Source: Pseudorhodoferax sp. Leaf274 (GTDB lineage Bacteria > Pseudomonadota > Gammaproteobacteria > Burkholderiales > Burkholderiaceae_C). From it: 64,000 nucleotides of DNA. The position numbers and the translations under genes were made by a program. Positions within the stretch are counted from its first letter, which is position 1; each line of letters opens with the position of its first letter. Of this stretch, positions 13,008 through 28,479 are shown piece by piece. The notes under the pieces are model-generated. The model saw only the letters and a program-made list of their open reading frames with translations, was not told where the DNA came from and searched no databases. The stretch is taken from NCBI RefSeq assembly GCF_001422445.1, contig NZ_LMNA01000001.1, forward strand, positions 914,735 to 978,734, written 5' to 3'.

Positions 13008-13952
13008 TTGGCCGCGACCCTGCCGGCGCCGCCCGCCCCCGGGCGGCTGGCGCTGTACCTGGACCTGATCCGCTGGAACCGCCCGGCCGGTTGGCTGCTG
13101 CTGCTGTGGCCCTCGCTGGGCGCGCTGTGGATCGCGGCCGGCGGCTTTCCGGGCTGGCACCTGCTGGTGGTGTTCACGCTGGGCACCATCCTCATGCGCA
13201 GCGCGGGCTGCTGCGTCAACGACGTGGCCGACCGCGACTTCGACCGCCACGTCAAGCGCACGGCCCAGCGGCCCGTGACCAGCGGGCGCATCACGCCGCG
13301 CGAGGCGCTGCTCTTCGGTGCGGTGCTGGCACTGGCCGCCTTCGGCCTGGTGCTGACGACCAACCTGGCGACCATCGCCTGGTCATTCGTGGCGCTGGCC
13401 GTCACGCTCGTCTACCCGTTTGCCAAGCGCTACGTGTCCATGCCGCAGGCCGTGCTGGGCGTGGCCTTCAGTTTCGGCATCCCGATGGCGTTCTCGGCCG
13501 TGCGCGGCGGGCCGCCGTGGGAGCTGTTCGCGGGCGGCGGTGCCTTCAGCCTGCAGGATGCGTGGAACAGCGTGCCCCCGCTGGCCTGGCTGCTGCTGCT
13601 GGGCAACCTGTTCTGGGTGATCGCCTACGACACCGAGTACGCCATGGTCGACCGCGACGACGACCTCAGGATCGGCATGAAGACCTCGGCCATCACGCTG
13701 GGCCGTTTCGACGTGGTGGGCGTGCTGACGAGCTACGCGCTGTTCCTGGCGATCTGGACGCTGGCGCTGCGGTCGCTGGTGCCGGGCTGGCTGTTCTACG
13801 TGGGCATCGTGGCCGCGGCGGCGCAGGTGCTGTGGCATGCCACGCTGATCAAGGGCCGCACGCGCGAAGGCTGCTTCCAGGCCTTCCGGCTCAACCACTG
13901 GCTGGGTTTCGCCGTGTTCGCCGGCATCGTGGCCGGCTACACGTTCGCCTGA
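13008..13952 (+). CDS. ubiA: 4-hydroxybenzoate octaprenyltransferase
   Basis: This 314-residue integral membrane prenyltransferase attaches the polyprenyl chain to 4-hydroxybenzoate in ubiquinone synthesis. Both aspartate-rich metal-diphosphate motifs are visible: [12 protein letters not shown] and [13 protein letters not shown]. Eight to nine hydrophobic segments cover the rest. A TTG start immediately abuts the dps TAA stop with GAGGAG as ribosome site, so it is probably read together with dps. It converges on proC with no gap. Confidence 0.95.
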   Translation: MAATLPAPPAPGRLALYLDLIRWNRPAGWLLLLWPSLGALWIAAGGFPGWHLLVVFTLGTILMRSAGCCVNDVADRDFDRHVKRTAQRPVTSGRITPREALLFGAVLALAAFGLVLTTNLATIAWSFVALAVTLVYPFAKRYVSMPQAVLGVAFSFGIPMAFSAVRGGPPWELFAGGGAFSLQDAWNSVPPLAWLLLLGNLFWVIAYDTEYAMVDRDDDLRIGMKTSAITLGRFDVVGVLTSYALFLAIWTLALRSLVPGWLFYVGIVAAAAQVLWHATLIKGRTREGCFQAFRLNHWLGFAVFAGIVAGYTFA

Positions 13953-14779
<827 letters not shown>

Positions 14780-14780
<1 letters not shown>

Positions 14781-15925
14781 CACAAGGGTTCCGTGAGGGC
14801 GAAGGCCACGAACTGGGTGACCTGCGCGGGGTTGAAGTTGTCGTCGCTGAGCAGCACCAGCGTGCGCTGCGCGGGCCGGCCATCGGCCGCCGGCAGGGTC
14901 GGTCCCCAGGCCATGCACTCGGTGTTGTCGAGCTTGGCGAGGCCGGGGCCGAGGTAGGCCGCGAGGTCGGCCACCAGCGTCTTGCGCAACGGCGTGAACC
15001 GGCCCGCCTCCAGCGCGGGCAGGGCCAGCGTGTCGCTGCCGCTGGCCAGGTCCACGCGGTACAGGCGCAGCGCATTGCCGACGCCGGCCATGTAGGCGCG
15101 CTCCAGCACCAGCATGCGTTGCGCGTCCAGCATCAGGATCTCGCTGACGCCGTTGTCGGCATAGGTCAGCGGGCTGCGCGGCGCCTGCGGAATGGCCTCG
15201 GGCACGTAGGCGCGCTGGCCGATGGCCTGGCCGCTCGCCAGGTCGAACAGCGTGAAGCGGCACGGGCCGCCGACGGCGCCGACGCGGGGGATGGGGCCGT
15301 CCTGGTGCAGCGCGTTCTCCATCGCCGCCCAGGCGCCGCGGCCGTCGGGCGTGAGGGCCAGGCCTTCGAAGCCCAGGTTGTCGCGCGGCCCGCTGTGGCC
15401 TGCGGGATCGACCGCGAAATGCGGCGGCAGCACGAAGCTGCGCAGCGTGCGCCCATCCGTGGACGATTCGCGCAGCGTAGGTGGCTGGCCGCGCGCCACG
15501 TCGCCTTCGCCGGACCACAGCAGCGTGCCGGTGGCTGCGTTCCAGCGGATGGACTCCGGGTCGGGCCGGTCGTTGGGCAACAGCCGCTGCACGCCCAGCA
15601 GCTCGGCCGGGCCCACGCGGTCGGCCGTCACGGGCAGGCGCAGCGTGTAGAAGCGCGGCGCCGTGCGCTCGTCGCTGACGGCATACCAGAGGTCGCGCGC
15701 GGGGTCGTAGTCCAGGCCCGACAGGCCGCCGACCGTGGTGTCCTGGAAGCGCATGCGGTGCGGCAGCCGGGTTTCGCCGATGAGGCGCAACGCGGGGTTG
15801 CGGGCCGCGGGCGCAGCAGCCGGGGCGGCCGGTCCGGCGCTGCAGCCGGCCAGTGCGGCGCCGAGGCTTGTTGCGGCCAGCAAGCGGCGGCGTGAGAGGC
15901 GCAAGGGCGTGTGCGGGGTCGGCAT
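14780..15925 (-). CDS. esterase-like activity of phytase family lipoprotein
   Basis: The 381-residue product begins with SRRRLLAATSLGAALAGC, a twin-arginine-type signal ending in a lipobox, so it should be a lipid-anchored periplasmic protein. The body matches the Phytase-like (PF13449) propeller family: GGLSGLDYDPARDLWYAVSDE near the start and DNLGFEGLALTPDG in the middle. Members are thought to hydrolyse phosphate or phosphodiester substrates, but the substrate is not established. It overlaps proC by one base, an arrangement without an obvious metabolic link. Confidence 0.85.
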
Positions 15926-16006
15926 GGGGCCCGCAAGTCTAAGCGGCGGGGGCGTGCCCCATGGCGCGTGTGCGGGCCGTCGACCGCGGTTCGATCGCTC
16001 GAATGA

Positions 16007-16051
16007 TTTTACCCGGGTGTTATTGATCTCTCTGTTTTACCCGGGTAATAT
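16007..16051 (+). promoter_or_regulatory. promoter with tandem ACCCGGGT operators before DUF2239-MATE
   Basis: Two palindromes, ACCCGGGT at 16011-16018 and TTACCCGGGTAA at 16037-16048, are 28 bp apart centre to centre. A promoter fits exactly: -35 TTGATC at 16023-16028, 17-bp spacer, -10 TAATAT at 16046-16051. The second palindrome fills the spacer, so a dimeric repressor would block RNA polymerase. The start point would fall at about the ATG. The cognate regulator is not in the immediate neighbourhood. Confidence 0.7.
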
Positions 16052-16057
16052 CTGTGC

Positions 16058-16672
16058 ATGACGACCGCCTCTTCTCCTCCCGTCGGGCCGGCCAGCCTGA
16101 CGGCATTCCTCGGCCACCAGCGCATCGCCGAGGGCAGCCGTGCGGCTGTCACGCGCGCCCTGCGGCGCGAAGTCCAGCGCGGATTGGCGGCCGACACCGA
16201 TGCGCCGCCGCTGCTGGTGTTCGACGACGCCAGCGGTGCGCCCGTCGAGCTCGACCTGCGCAGCGGCATGGACGCGCCGGCACCGGCGCCGGTGGCCGAA
16301 GCGGCACCGCCTGCGCCCGGCCGGCCCAAGCTGGGCGTGGTGGCGCGCGAGGTCACGCTGCTGCCCCAGCACTGGGAATGGCTCGCGCTGCAGCCCGGGG
16401 GCGCCTCGGTGGCGTTGCGCAAGCTCGTGCATGCGGCGCAGCGCGTGCAGCCGTCGCAGGACGGGCAGCGTGCCGCGCAGGAGCGCTGCTATCTGTTCCT
16501 GCGTGCCATCGCGGGCAACCTGCCCGGCTACGAGGAAGCCTTGCGTGCGCTGTTCCGCGGCGATGCGGCTGCGTTCGATGCGGCCGCGGCCGGCTGGCCG
16601 CCGGACATCCTGGCGCATGCGCGCCTGCTCTCGGCGGGCGCTTTCGTGGCCCCGGACGAGGCTCCGCGATGA
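16058..16672 (+). CDS. DUF2239 family protein
   Basis: This 204-residue protein of unknown function is recognised by the DUF2239 hallmarks LGHQRIAEGSR near the N-terminus, DDASGAPVELDLR, and RPKLGVVAREVTLLPQHWEWL around residues 90-115. It is soluble, with no signal or membrane segment. The ATG lies 6 bases after the -10 hexamer with no ribosome site, pointing to a leaderless mRNA. Its TGA overlaps the ATG of the MATE pump (ATGA), so the pair is one translationally coupled unit under a palindromic operator. Confidence 0.88.
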   Translation: MTTASSPPVGPASLTAFLGHQRIAEGSRAAVTRALRREVQRGLAADTDAPPLLVFDDASGAPVELDLRSGMDAPAPAPVAEAAPPAPGRPKLGVVAREVTLLPQHWEWLALQPGGASVALRKLVHAAQRVQPSQDGQRAAQERCYLFLRAIAGNLPGYEEALRALFRGDAAAFDAAAAGWPPDILAHARLLSAGAFVAPDEAPR

Positions 16673-18036
16673 AGCCCGGCGCCGCCATGCCCGACGCGCG
16701 TCCGCTGTGGCGCGTGTTCCTGGCCTTCCTCGGGCCGATGGTCGTGGGCAACGTGCTGCAAGGCCTGTCCGGCACGATCAACGGCATCTTCGTGGGGCAG
16801 ATGCTCGGCACCCATGCGCTGGCCGCCACGGCGGGCATGTTCCCGATCGTGTTCTTCCTCGTGTCGCTGATCATCGGCGTGGGGGCTGGCGCCTCGATCC
16901 TGATCGGCCAGGCATGGGGCGCGCACGAGCCCCACAAGGTGCGCCAGATCGCCGGCACCGCGATCACGATGGGCCTGGCCGTGGGGCTGGCCGCGGCCGT
17001 GCTGGGCGGCGTCTTCGCCGATGCCCTGCTGCGGGCGCTGGGCACGCCGCCCGACGTGCTGGACGACGCCATCCTCTATGCGCGCACGATGATGCTCGCC
17101 ATGCCCGGCCTGCTGCTGTTCGTGCTGTTTTCCCAGCTGCTGCGCGGCGTGGGCGACACGGTCACGCCGATGGTGGGCATGCTCTTGTCCACGGCAGTGT
17201 CGTGCCTGCTCACGCCCGCCCTGATCCGCGGCTGGGGCGGCCTGCCGCAGCTGGGCCTGCTGAGCGCGGCGTTGGCCACCGTGGCGTCCTTCGTCGTCGC
17301 GCTGGGCTGGCAGGCCTGGCACCTGCGCAGGCGCCGGCATGTGCTCGCCTTCGACCGGCAACTGTTCGGCCAGTTGCGCCTGCACCTGCCCACGCTGCGC
17401 CTGGTGGTGCGCATCGGCATGCCGGCGGGCGTGCAGATGGTCGTGGTGTCGCTGGCCGAGATCGTGCTGCTGGCGCTGGTGAACCGCCATGGGCCCGACG
17501 CCGTGGCGGCCTACGGCGCCGTGAACCAGGTCGTCAACTACGTGCAGTTCCCGGCCATGTCGATCGCCATCACGGCCTCGATCCTCGGTGCCCAGGCCAT
17601 CGGCGCGGGCCGTGCCGAGCGCCTGGGCGCCATCACGCGCACCGGCCTGCAGATCAACCTGGCCGTCACCGGCGCGCTGGTGCTGCTGGGCTATGCCTTC
17701 TCGCGACCGCTGATGGGCTTGTTCATCACGAGTGCGCCCGTGGTGGAACTGGCGCAGTCGCTGCTGCACGTCATGCTCTGGAGCCTGCTGCTGTACGGCT
17801 GGGCCAGTGTGCTGGGCGGCGTGATGCGCGCGTCCGGCACGGTGCTGGTGCCCATGCTCCTGGCGGTCGGCTGCATCGCGCTGGTCGAGGTGCCGGCCGC
17901 CTACGGCTTGTCGCAGGCCTTCGGGCTGCGCGGTGTGTGGATGGCCTATCCCGTCACGTTCGCGGCCATGCTGGTGTTGAACGCGCTGTACTTCGGGCTG
18001 GTGTGGCGCAAGCGCCGCATCGAGCGGCTGGTGTGA
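16669..18036 (+). CDS. MATE family efflux transporter
   Basis: This 455-residue, 12-helix multidrug/toxin extrusion antiporter starts with MKPGAAMPDARPLW; the first helix contains FLGPMVVGNVLQGLSGTING, and the conserved VGQMLGTHALAATAG loop follows. Such pumps export cationic drugs or dyes using Na+ or H+. Overlap by 4 bases with DUF2239 and the shared operator make it the likely effector of that operon. It converges on glpK. The substrate cannot be inferred. Confidence 0.93.
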   Translation: MKPGAAMPDARPLWRVFLAFLGPMVVGNVLQGLSGTINGIFVGQMLGTHALAATAGMFPIVFFLVSLIIGVGAGASILIGQAWGAHEPHKVRQIAGTAITMGLAVGLAAAVLGGVFADALLRALGTPPDVLDDAILYARTMMLAMPGLLLFVLFSQLLRGVGDTVTPMVGMLLSTAVSCLLTPALIRGWGGLPQLGLLSAALATVASFVVALGWQAWHLRRRRHVLAFDRQLFGQLRLHLPTLRLVVRIGMPAGVQMVVVSLAEIVLLALVNRHGPDAVAAYGAVNQVVNYVQFPAMSIAITASILGAQAIGAGRAERLGAITRTGLQINLAVTGALVLLGYAFSRPLMGLFITSAPVVELAQSLLHVMLWSLLLYGWASVLGGVMRASGTVLVPMLLAVGCIALVEVPAAYGLSQAFGLRGVWMAYPVTFAAMLVLNALYFGLVWRKRRIERLV

Positions 18037-18078
18037 GCCGGTGCGTGCGGCCGGTCGGCTTGGCCGCCACCAGGATGG

Positions 18079-19572
<1,494 letters not shown>

Positions 19573-19585
19573 GGATGGTTTCCTT

Positions 19586-20350
19586 TCAGGCCGCGACGTG
19601 GCAGCGTACCTGCGCGTTGTCCAGCAGGGCCGGGAACGGCTCGGGCACCGGCGCGTCGGTGAACAGCCGGTCGATGCCCGACAGCCGCGCCACCTCGACC
19701 ATGGCCGGCCGGTTGAACTTGCTGTGGTCGGCCGCCAGCCAGACCTCGCGCGCATGGGCCATGATGGCCTGCGAGACCTTGACCTCGCGGTAGTCGTAGT
19801 CGCGCAGCGTGCCGTCGGCCTCGATGCCCGAGATGCCCACCAGCGCGATGTCGACCTTGAACTGGCGGATGAAGTCGATGGCTGCCTCGCCCACCACGCC
19901 GCGGTCGCGCCCGCGCAGCACGCCGCCGGCCACGATCACCTCGCACTGCGGGTTGGCCGACAGGATCAGCGCCACGTTGAGGTTGTTGGTGATCACGCGC
20001 AAGCCGGTGTGGCGCAGCAGGGACTGGGCGATGGCCTCGGTGGTGGTGCCGATGTTGAGGATCAGCGAGCAGTCGTTGGGCACCTCGCGCGCCACGGCCC
20101 GCGCGATGCGCGCCTTGCCGTCCGCGTGCAGCGTCTGGCGCTGGCCATGGGCGATGTTCTCCACCGTGGAGCCGGCCACGCGCACGCCGCCGTGGAAGCG
20201 CGCCAGCTGGCCGTCGTCGGCCAGGCGCTGCACGTCGCGGCGCACCGTCTGCAGGCTCACGCCGAGCTTGGCCGAGAGATCGTCCAGCATCACCGAGCCC
20301 TGGCTTCGCACGGCGTGCAGCAGCGCCACCTGGCGCGGGTTGGGGGTCAT
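19586..20350 (-). CDS. glpR: DeoR-family repressor of glycerol metabolism
   Basis: The 254-residue protein has the DeoR helix-turn-helix ([21 protein letters not shown]) followed by the sugar-phosphate sensing domain with [15 protein letters not shown]. In this context it should be the glycerol-3-phosphate-responsive repressor of glpK and the divergent importer operon. The ATG at 20350 is preferred; a GTG at 20356 is also in frame. It precedes glpK by 13 bases. Confidence 0.92.
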   Translation of the reverse strand: MTPNPRQVALLHAVRSQGSVMLDDLSAKLGVSLQTVRRDVQRLADDGQLARFHGGVRVAGSTVENIAHGQRQTLHADGKARIARAVAREVPNDCSLILNIGTTTEAIAQSLLRHTGLRVITNNLNVALILSANPQCEVIVAGGVLRGRDRGVVGEAAIDFIRQFKVDIALVGISGIEADGTLRDYDYREVKVSQAIMAHAREVWLAADHSKFNRPAMVEVARLSGIDRLFTDAPVPEPFPALLDNAQVRCHVAA

Positions 20351-20473
20351 GCTCACGGTGCTGGACTTTAAGGCGAAAGAAAAGGAAAGGCGTCAAGGGT
20401 AAATCAGGAGAAATTCAGCCCAGGATCGATCAAGAATGCTCAAAACCGAACAAGATCGGGAGACAAGCTGGCC
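20351..20473. promoter_or_regulatory. glpRK / glpS divergent control region
   Basis: This 123-bp A/T-richer gap separates the leftward glpR-glpK and rightward glpS operons. Read leftward, 20372-20389 contains a run of TTTC units (CTTTCCTTTTCTTTCGCC), the kind of half-site known for DeoR-type GlpR operators. On the other side lies AAAACCGAACA. The exact operator is not defined by sequence alone. Confidence 0.4.
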
Positions 20474-21556
20474 ATGCAGTTATCGCTGGAGCAGATGGGC
20501 AAGAGCGTTGGCGCCGAGACGTGGCTGCACCCGCTCGATCTGGCGCTGCACAGCGGCGCGGTGACGGTGCTGCTGGGCGCCACGCAGGCTGGCAAGACGA
20601 GCCTCATGCGCATCATGGCCGGGCTGGACCGGCCCAGCACGGGCCGCGTGCGGGTCGATGGCCAGGACGTGACGGGCATGCCCGTGCGCGAGCGCCAGGT
20701 GGCCATGGTCTACCAGCAGTTCATCAACTACCCCTCGATGACGGTGGCCGAGAACATCGCCTCGCCGCTCAAGCTGCAGGGCAGGCTCGACCGCGCGGCC
20801 ATCTCCCAGCGCGTGCAGGCGCTGGCCGAGCGGCTGCACATCGCGCCCTTCCTGCAGCGCCTGCCGGCCGAGCTCTCGGGCGGGCAGCAGCAGCGCGTGG
20901 CGATGGCGCGCGCGCTGGCCAAGGGTGCGCCGCTGCTGCTGCTGGACGAGCCGCTCGTGAACCTGGACTACAAGCTGCGCGAGGAGTTGCGCGAGGAGCT
21001 CGTCGGCCTGTTCGCCAGCGGCGACTCCACCGTGGTCTACGCCACGACCGAGCCGACCGAGGCGCTGCTGCTGGGCGGCTACACGGCGGTGCTCGATGCC
21101 GGCGAGCTGCTGCAGTACGGGCCCACGGCCGAAGTGTTCCACCGGCCCGCCTCGATCCGCGTGGCGCGCGCGTTCAGCGATCCGCCCATGAACCTGCTGG
21201 CCGGCCGCGTGGAGGCCGATGGCGTGGCCCTGCCCGGTGGCGTGCGGCTGGCGCTGCCTTGTACTCTCCCGCTGCAGGCGGGTGCGGCCGTGACCATCGG
21301 CATCCGCGCCTCGGCGCTGCGTGTGCAGGCCCGGCCCGGCGACCTGGTGCTGCCCGGCCAGGTGGAGCTGGCCGAGATCTCGGGCTCCGACAGCTTCGTG
21401 CACGTGGCCACCGCGGCCGGCGAACTCGTCGCGCAGCTGACCGGCGTGCACGACTTCGCGCTCGGCAGCCATGTGGCGTTGCACCTCGCGCCCGCGCAGG
21501 CCTACGCGTTCGATGCGCAGGGCGCGCTGCTCGTCGCGCCCCGGCACACGGCCTGA
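20474..21556 (+). CDS. glpS: glycerol ABC importer ATPase GlpS
   Basis: This 360-residue MalK-like ATPase matches GlpS of the glpSTPQUV glycerol importer described in Rhizobium. Walker A is GATQAGKT, the signature LSGGQQQR is intact, and Walker B is LLLLDEP. The H-loop, normally THD, reads TTE (YATTEPTEA), so the switch histidine is missing. A C-terminal regulatory beta domain follows (about 240-360). It is the first gene of a six-gene uptake operon that ends with glpD and pairs with GlpT as a heterodimer. Confidence 0.93.
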   Translation: MQLSLEQMGKSVGAETWLHPLDLALHSGAVTVLLGATQAGKTSLMRIMAGLDRPSTGRVRVDGQDVTGMPVRERQVAMVYQQFINYPSMTVAENIASPLKLQGRLDRAAISQRVQALAERLHIAPFLQRLPAELSGGQQQRVAMARALAKGAPLLLLDEPLVNLDYKLREELREELVGLFASGDSTVVYATTEPTEALLLGGYTAVLDAGELLQYGPTAEVFHRPASIRVARAFSDPPMNLLAGRVEADGVALPGGVRLALPCTLPLQAGAAVTIGIRASALRVQARPGDLVLPGQVELAEISGSDSFVHVATAAGELVAQLTGVHDFALGSHVALHLAPAQAYAFDAQGALLVAPRHTA

Positions 21557-21566
21557 GGAACACGCC

Positions 21567-23522
<1,956 letters not shown>

Positions 23523-23530
<8 letters not shown>

Positions 23531-24332
23531 GCTGTCCAAGAAGCGCGGGCTGTTCCTGGTTGCCTACCTGGTGTTCGCCATCCTGCCCATCTACTGGATG
23601 GTGACGATGTCGTTCAAGACCAACCAGGAGATCCTGTCGAGCTTCAGCCTGTGGCCGCAGCACTTCACCTGGGACAACTACCGCACCATCTTCACCGACC
23701 CGTCGTGGTACTCGGGCTACATCAACAGCCTGATCTACGTGGCGATCAACACGCTGATCTCGGTCACGGTGGCGCTGCCAGCGGCTTACGCCTTCAGCCG
23801 CTACAGCTTCCTGGGCGACAAGCATGTGTTCTTCTGGCTGCTGACCAACCGCATGACGCCGCCCGCGGTGTTCCTGCTGCCGTTCTTCCAGCTCTACACG
23901 ACGGTGGGGCTCATGGACACGCACCTGGCCGTGGCGCTGGCGCACCTGGTCTTCAACGTGCCGCTGGCGGTGTGGATCCTGGAAGGCTTCATGAGCGGCA
24001 TCCCGCGCGAGATCGACGAGACGGCCTACATCGACGGCTACAGCTTTCCACGCTTCTTCCTGACCATCTTCCTGCCACTGATCAAGGCCGGCGTGGGCGT
24101 GGCGGCGTTCTTCTGCTTCATGTTCAGCTGGGTCGAACTGCTGCTGGCGCGCACGCTGACCAGCGTGAACGCCAAGCCCATCGTGGCGACGATGACGCGC
24201 ACGGTCAGTGCCTCGGGCATGGACTGGGCGACGCTGGCCGCGGCGGGCGTGCTGACCATCGTGCCGGGCGCCATCGTCATCTGGTTCGTGCGGCACTACA
24301 TCGCGAAAGGATTCGCGATGGGGCGGGTATGA
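23523..24332 (+). CDS. glpQ: glycerol ABC importer permease GlpQ
   Basis: This 269-residue second permease is UgpE/MalG-like. It has six helices and the coupling loop REIDETAYIDGYSFPRFFLTIFLPL. The N-terminus MHELSKKRGLFLVAYLVFAILPIYWMV shows the first helix. It overlaps the end of glpP. The downstream gap to glpU is 127 bp and holds a nested hairpin, the only sizeable break inside the transporter operon. Confidence 0.93.
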
Positions 24333-24383
24333 AGCGAAGGGCGAGGGGCCCCGTCAGGGGATCGACCAGCGCAATGCCCGCGT

Positions 24384-24414
24384 GCAGCCGAGGGGCTCGA
24401 TGCCCGTCGGCTGC
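24384..24414 (+). promoter_or_regulatory. nested hairpin inside the glycerol operon
   Basis: Arms GCAGCCGA (24384-24391) and TCGGCTGC (24407-24414) enclose a second stem GGGC/GCCC (24393-24396 and 24402-24405). No T-run follows, so it is not a standard terminator. It may stabilise or partly attenuate the mRNA before glpU and the abundant binding protein glpV. Confidence 0.4.
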
Positions 24415-24459
24415 GCTGCCAGGGGCGGCGAGAGCCACCGACCGTATGAGGAGCAACTG

Positions 24460-24768
24460 ATGTTCGACTGGATGGTCTGGACCACCCCGGTGGCCGTCTT
24501 CTTCATCTGCATCGTGCTGATGCTGGCCGGCATGACGGCCTGGGAGATCAGGTCGGCCACCGTGCTGCGCAAGGGCTGGCTGCCGATCGCCACCACGCGC
24601 GGCGACCGCTTGTTCATCGGCCTGCTGATGGCGGCCTACATCAATCTGGCCTTCGTCGGCCTGGGCGATCGCATCGCGGCCTGGCTGTCGCTGTCGGGCG
24701 AGCCCAGTGTCTGGATCAGCTTCGTCGTGTCCATGGCCGTGCTGGCGCTGGTGATGCGCAAGGGCTGA
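24460..24768 (+). CDS. glpU: DUF2160 small membrane protein GlpU
   Basis: This 102-residue protein has three hydrophobic helices (about residues 5-27, 50-68 and 77-97) and matches the DUF2160 family, which accompanies glpSTPQ-V glycerol importers. Its role is unknown; it may be an accessory subunit of the transporter. The start MFDWMVWTTP is set by a GAGGAG site just upstream. Position between permease and binding protein is conserved in known operons. Confidence 0.85.
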   Translation: MFDWMVWTTPVAVFFICIVLMLAGMTAWEIRSATVLRKGWLPIATTRGDRLFIGLLMAAYINLAFVGLGDRIAAWLSLSGEPSVWISFVVSMAVLALVMRKG

Positions 24769-24861
24769 GCGAGCTTCCAAGGGAGTCCGGCCCGCTGCTT
24801 CCCCAGGGCCGTGACCACCCGTACTGCAGGCGAGGGGAGGCACCTTGAGGAGACAAACACC

Positions 24862-26595
<1,734 letters not shown>

Positions 26596-26627
26596 TCGGC
26601 CGCGCGCCGGACGGCTGGCGCGCACCA

Positions 26628-26662
26628 GGGCCGCGCGGCGCCACAAGCGTGCGGCGCGGCCC
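26628..26662 (+). promoter_or_regulatory. hairpin between glpV and glpD
   Basis: A perfect 9-bp stem, GGGCCGCGC (26628-26636) with GCGCGGCCC (26654-26662), lies in the 76-bp gap before glpD. No T-run follows. It could protect the glpV message or reduce read-through, explaining different levels of binding protein and dehydrogenase. This is inference. Confidence 0.35.
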
Positions 26663-26671
26663 CTCCATCCG

Positions 26672-28276
26672 ATGAGCACCTCCCCTTCTTCCCCCCTGGC
26701 CACCGAACGCGCCGCGCTGTTGGCGGCGCTCGCGGCGGTGCAGGACTTCGACATCGCCATCGTCGGCGGTGGCGCCACGGGCCTGGGCGTGGCCGTGGAC
26801 GCGGCCTCGCGCGGGCTGCGCACGCTGCTGGTGGAGTCGCACGACTTCGCCAAGGGCACGTCGTCGCGCGCGACCAAGCTCGTGCATGGCGGTGTGCGCT
26901 ACCTGGCCCAGGGCAACGTGGGCCTGGTGCGCGAGGCACTGCACGAGCGCACCACGCTGCTGCACAACGCGCCGCACCTGGCCCAGCCGCTGGCCTTCGT
27001 GATGCCCTGCTACGCACTGTGGGAGGGGCCGTTCTACGGCGCCGGCCTCAAGGCTTACGACCTGCTGGCCGGCGATGCCGGGCTGGGGTCCACGCGCTTC
27101 CTGTCGCGCGCGGGCGTGCAGTCGGCGCTGCCCAACATCCGGCCGCAGGGCCTCAAGGGCGGCGTGCTGTACTGGGACGGCCAGTTCGACGATGCGCGGC
27201 TGGCGCTGGCGCTGGCGCGCACGGCCGCCAAGCATGGCGCGCTGGTGCTCAACTACTGCGCCGCCACCGGGCTCGTGCACGAAGGCGGCAAGGTGGTCGG
27301 GCTGACGCTGCAAGACCGCGAGAACGGCGCCGTGCACACCGTGCGGGCTGGCTGCGTGGTCAACGCCACGGGTGTGTGGGTCGACCAGTTGCGCGCGCAG
27401 GATGCGCAGGCGCTGGCCCGGCCGGTCTCGCCCATCGTGGCGCCCAGCCAGGGCGTGCATGCCGTGGTCGACCGCAGCTTCATGCCGACCGACCACGCGC
27501 TGCTGGTGCCCAAGACCGCCGACGGCCGCGTGCTGTTCGCCGTGCCCTGGCTCGGCAAGCTGATCCTGGGCACCACCGACACGCCGCGCCAGGACCTGCC
27601 CTACGAGCCGCGGCCGTTCGCCGAGGAGCTGGACTTCATCCTGCGCGAATCGGCGCGCTACCTCGCGCGGCCGCCTGCGCGCAGCGACATCCTGAGCTGC
27701 TGGGTCGGGCTGCGCCCGCTGGTCAAGCCGTCGGGCGACGAGGCTGGCGCCACCAAGAAGATCAGCCGCGAGCATACCGTGCAGGTCAGCGCCAGCGGCC
27801 TGGTCACCGTGACGGGCGGCAAATGGACCACTTACCGGGCCATGGCCGAGGATGTGTTGCAGCAATGCTACGGTCGGCAGCTGCTGCCGGGCCAGGCGCC
27901 ATGCCGTACGCAGCGGTTGCGCCTGGTCGGCGCCGACGATCTGCTGCCACGGGACCGGCCCGCCATGAGCGCACCCCAGGGCCGCCAGGGCTACGGCAGC
28001 GACTGGCCGGCAGTCGCCGCCACGGCAGGAAGTGAGCGCGTGCTCGGCTCCGGAGTCAGCGAGGCCATGGTGCGCTTCGCCGCGCGCCACGAATACGCGC
28101 GCACGGTGGAGGATGTGCTGGCCCGGCGCGTGCGGCTGTTGTTCCTGGACGCGCGCCAGGCTGCAGCCCTGGCGCAACCGGTCGCCGAGATCCTGCGCGA
28201 GGAGGGCTGTCCGGCACCCGACGCCGAAGCCTTCGTGGCGCTCGCGCAGTCCTATTTGCCGGGCACGCCGGCCTGA
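26672..28276 (+). CDS. glpD: aerobic glycerol-3-phosphate dehydrogenase
   Basis: This 534-residue membrane-associated flavoenzyme oxidises G3P to DHAP and passes electrons to ubiquinone. The FAD-binding motif DIAIVGGGATGLGVAVDAASRG is at residues 28-50, followed by the family block GTSSRATKLVHGGVRYL. The C-terminal DAO_C domain ends near residue 520. It is the last gene of the glycerol importer operon and completes entry into glycolysis. The ribosomal rplN promoter begins 14 bases after its stop. Confidence 0.96.
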   Translation: MSTSPSSPLATERAALLAALAAVQDFDIAIVGGGATGLGVAVDAASRGLRTLLVESHDFAKGTSSRATKLVHGGVRYLAQGNVGLVREALHERTTLLHNAPHLAQPLAFVMPCYALWEGPFYGAGLKAYDLLAGDAGLGSTRFLSRAGVQSALPNIRPQGLKGGVLYWDGQFDDARLALALARTAAKHGALVLNYCAATGLVHEGGKVVGLTLQDRENGAVHTVRAGCVVNATGVWVDQLRAQDAQALARPVSPIVAPSQGVHAVVDRSFMPTDHALLVPKTADGRVLFAVPWLGKLILGTTDTPRQDLPYEPRPFAEELDFILRESARYLARPPARSDILSCWVGLRPLVKPSGDEAGATKKISREHTVQVSASGLVTVTGGKWTTYRAMAEDVLQQCYGRQLLPGQAPCRTQRLRLVGADDLLPRDRPAMSAPQGRQGYGSDWPAVAATAGSERVLGSGVSEAMVRFAARHEYARTVEDVLARRVRLLFLDARQAAALAQPVAEILREEGCPAPDAEAFVALAQSYLPGTPA

Positions 28277-28289
28277 GCGATCCACCCGC

Positions 28290-28318
28290 TTGACACGCCT
28301 GCTCACCCCGCACATAAT
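28290..28318 (+). promoter_or_regulatory. strong promoter of the spc ribosomal operon
   Basis: -35 TTGACA (28290-28295) and -10 CATAAT (28313-28318) are separated by exactly 17 bp, matching sigma-70 consensus at 11 of 12 positions. The start point should be near 28325, giving a leader of about 155 nt before rplN. A small GGGC-TTC-GCCC hairpin (28322-28332) lies at the transcript start. Confidence 0.85.
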
Positions 28319-28341
28319 CGCGGGCTTCGCCCTTAAAAGCG

Positions 28342-28389
28342 ATGAAGTTTCTGCCCAAACGTGAGCGCTCCGAGTGGTTCGGGGTGTGA
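28342..28389 (+). other. possible 15-codon leader ORF upstream of rplN
   Basis: An ATG-to-TGA reading frame encoding MKFLPKRERSEWFGV lies entirely in the rplN leader. It has no clear ribosome site. It may be chance, or a leader peptide or RNA element used in operon control. Beyond this, 28390-28479 holds no gene. Confidence 0.25.
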
Positions 28390-28479
28390 GCGACGGGCCC
28401 AAGACTGACCAGGCGGGTTGCAGGTTTCGGGGTTGTCCCGGCGCCGCGGCCCTCCCGGTACAAGTTGGGAATAAGCTAA

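Noticed and set aside
20351-20473. A riboswitch ahead of the glycerol operon
   Set aside because: The gap is only 123 bp, has no strong conserved stem set, and is adequately explained by a DeoR-type operator region.
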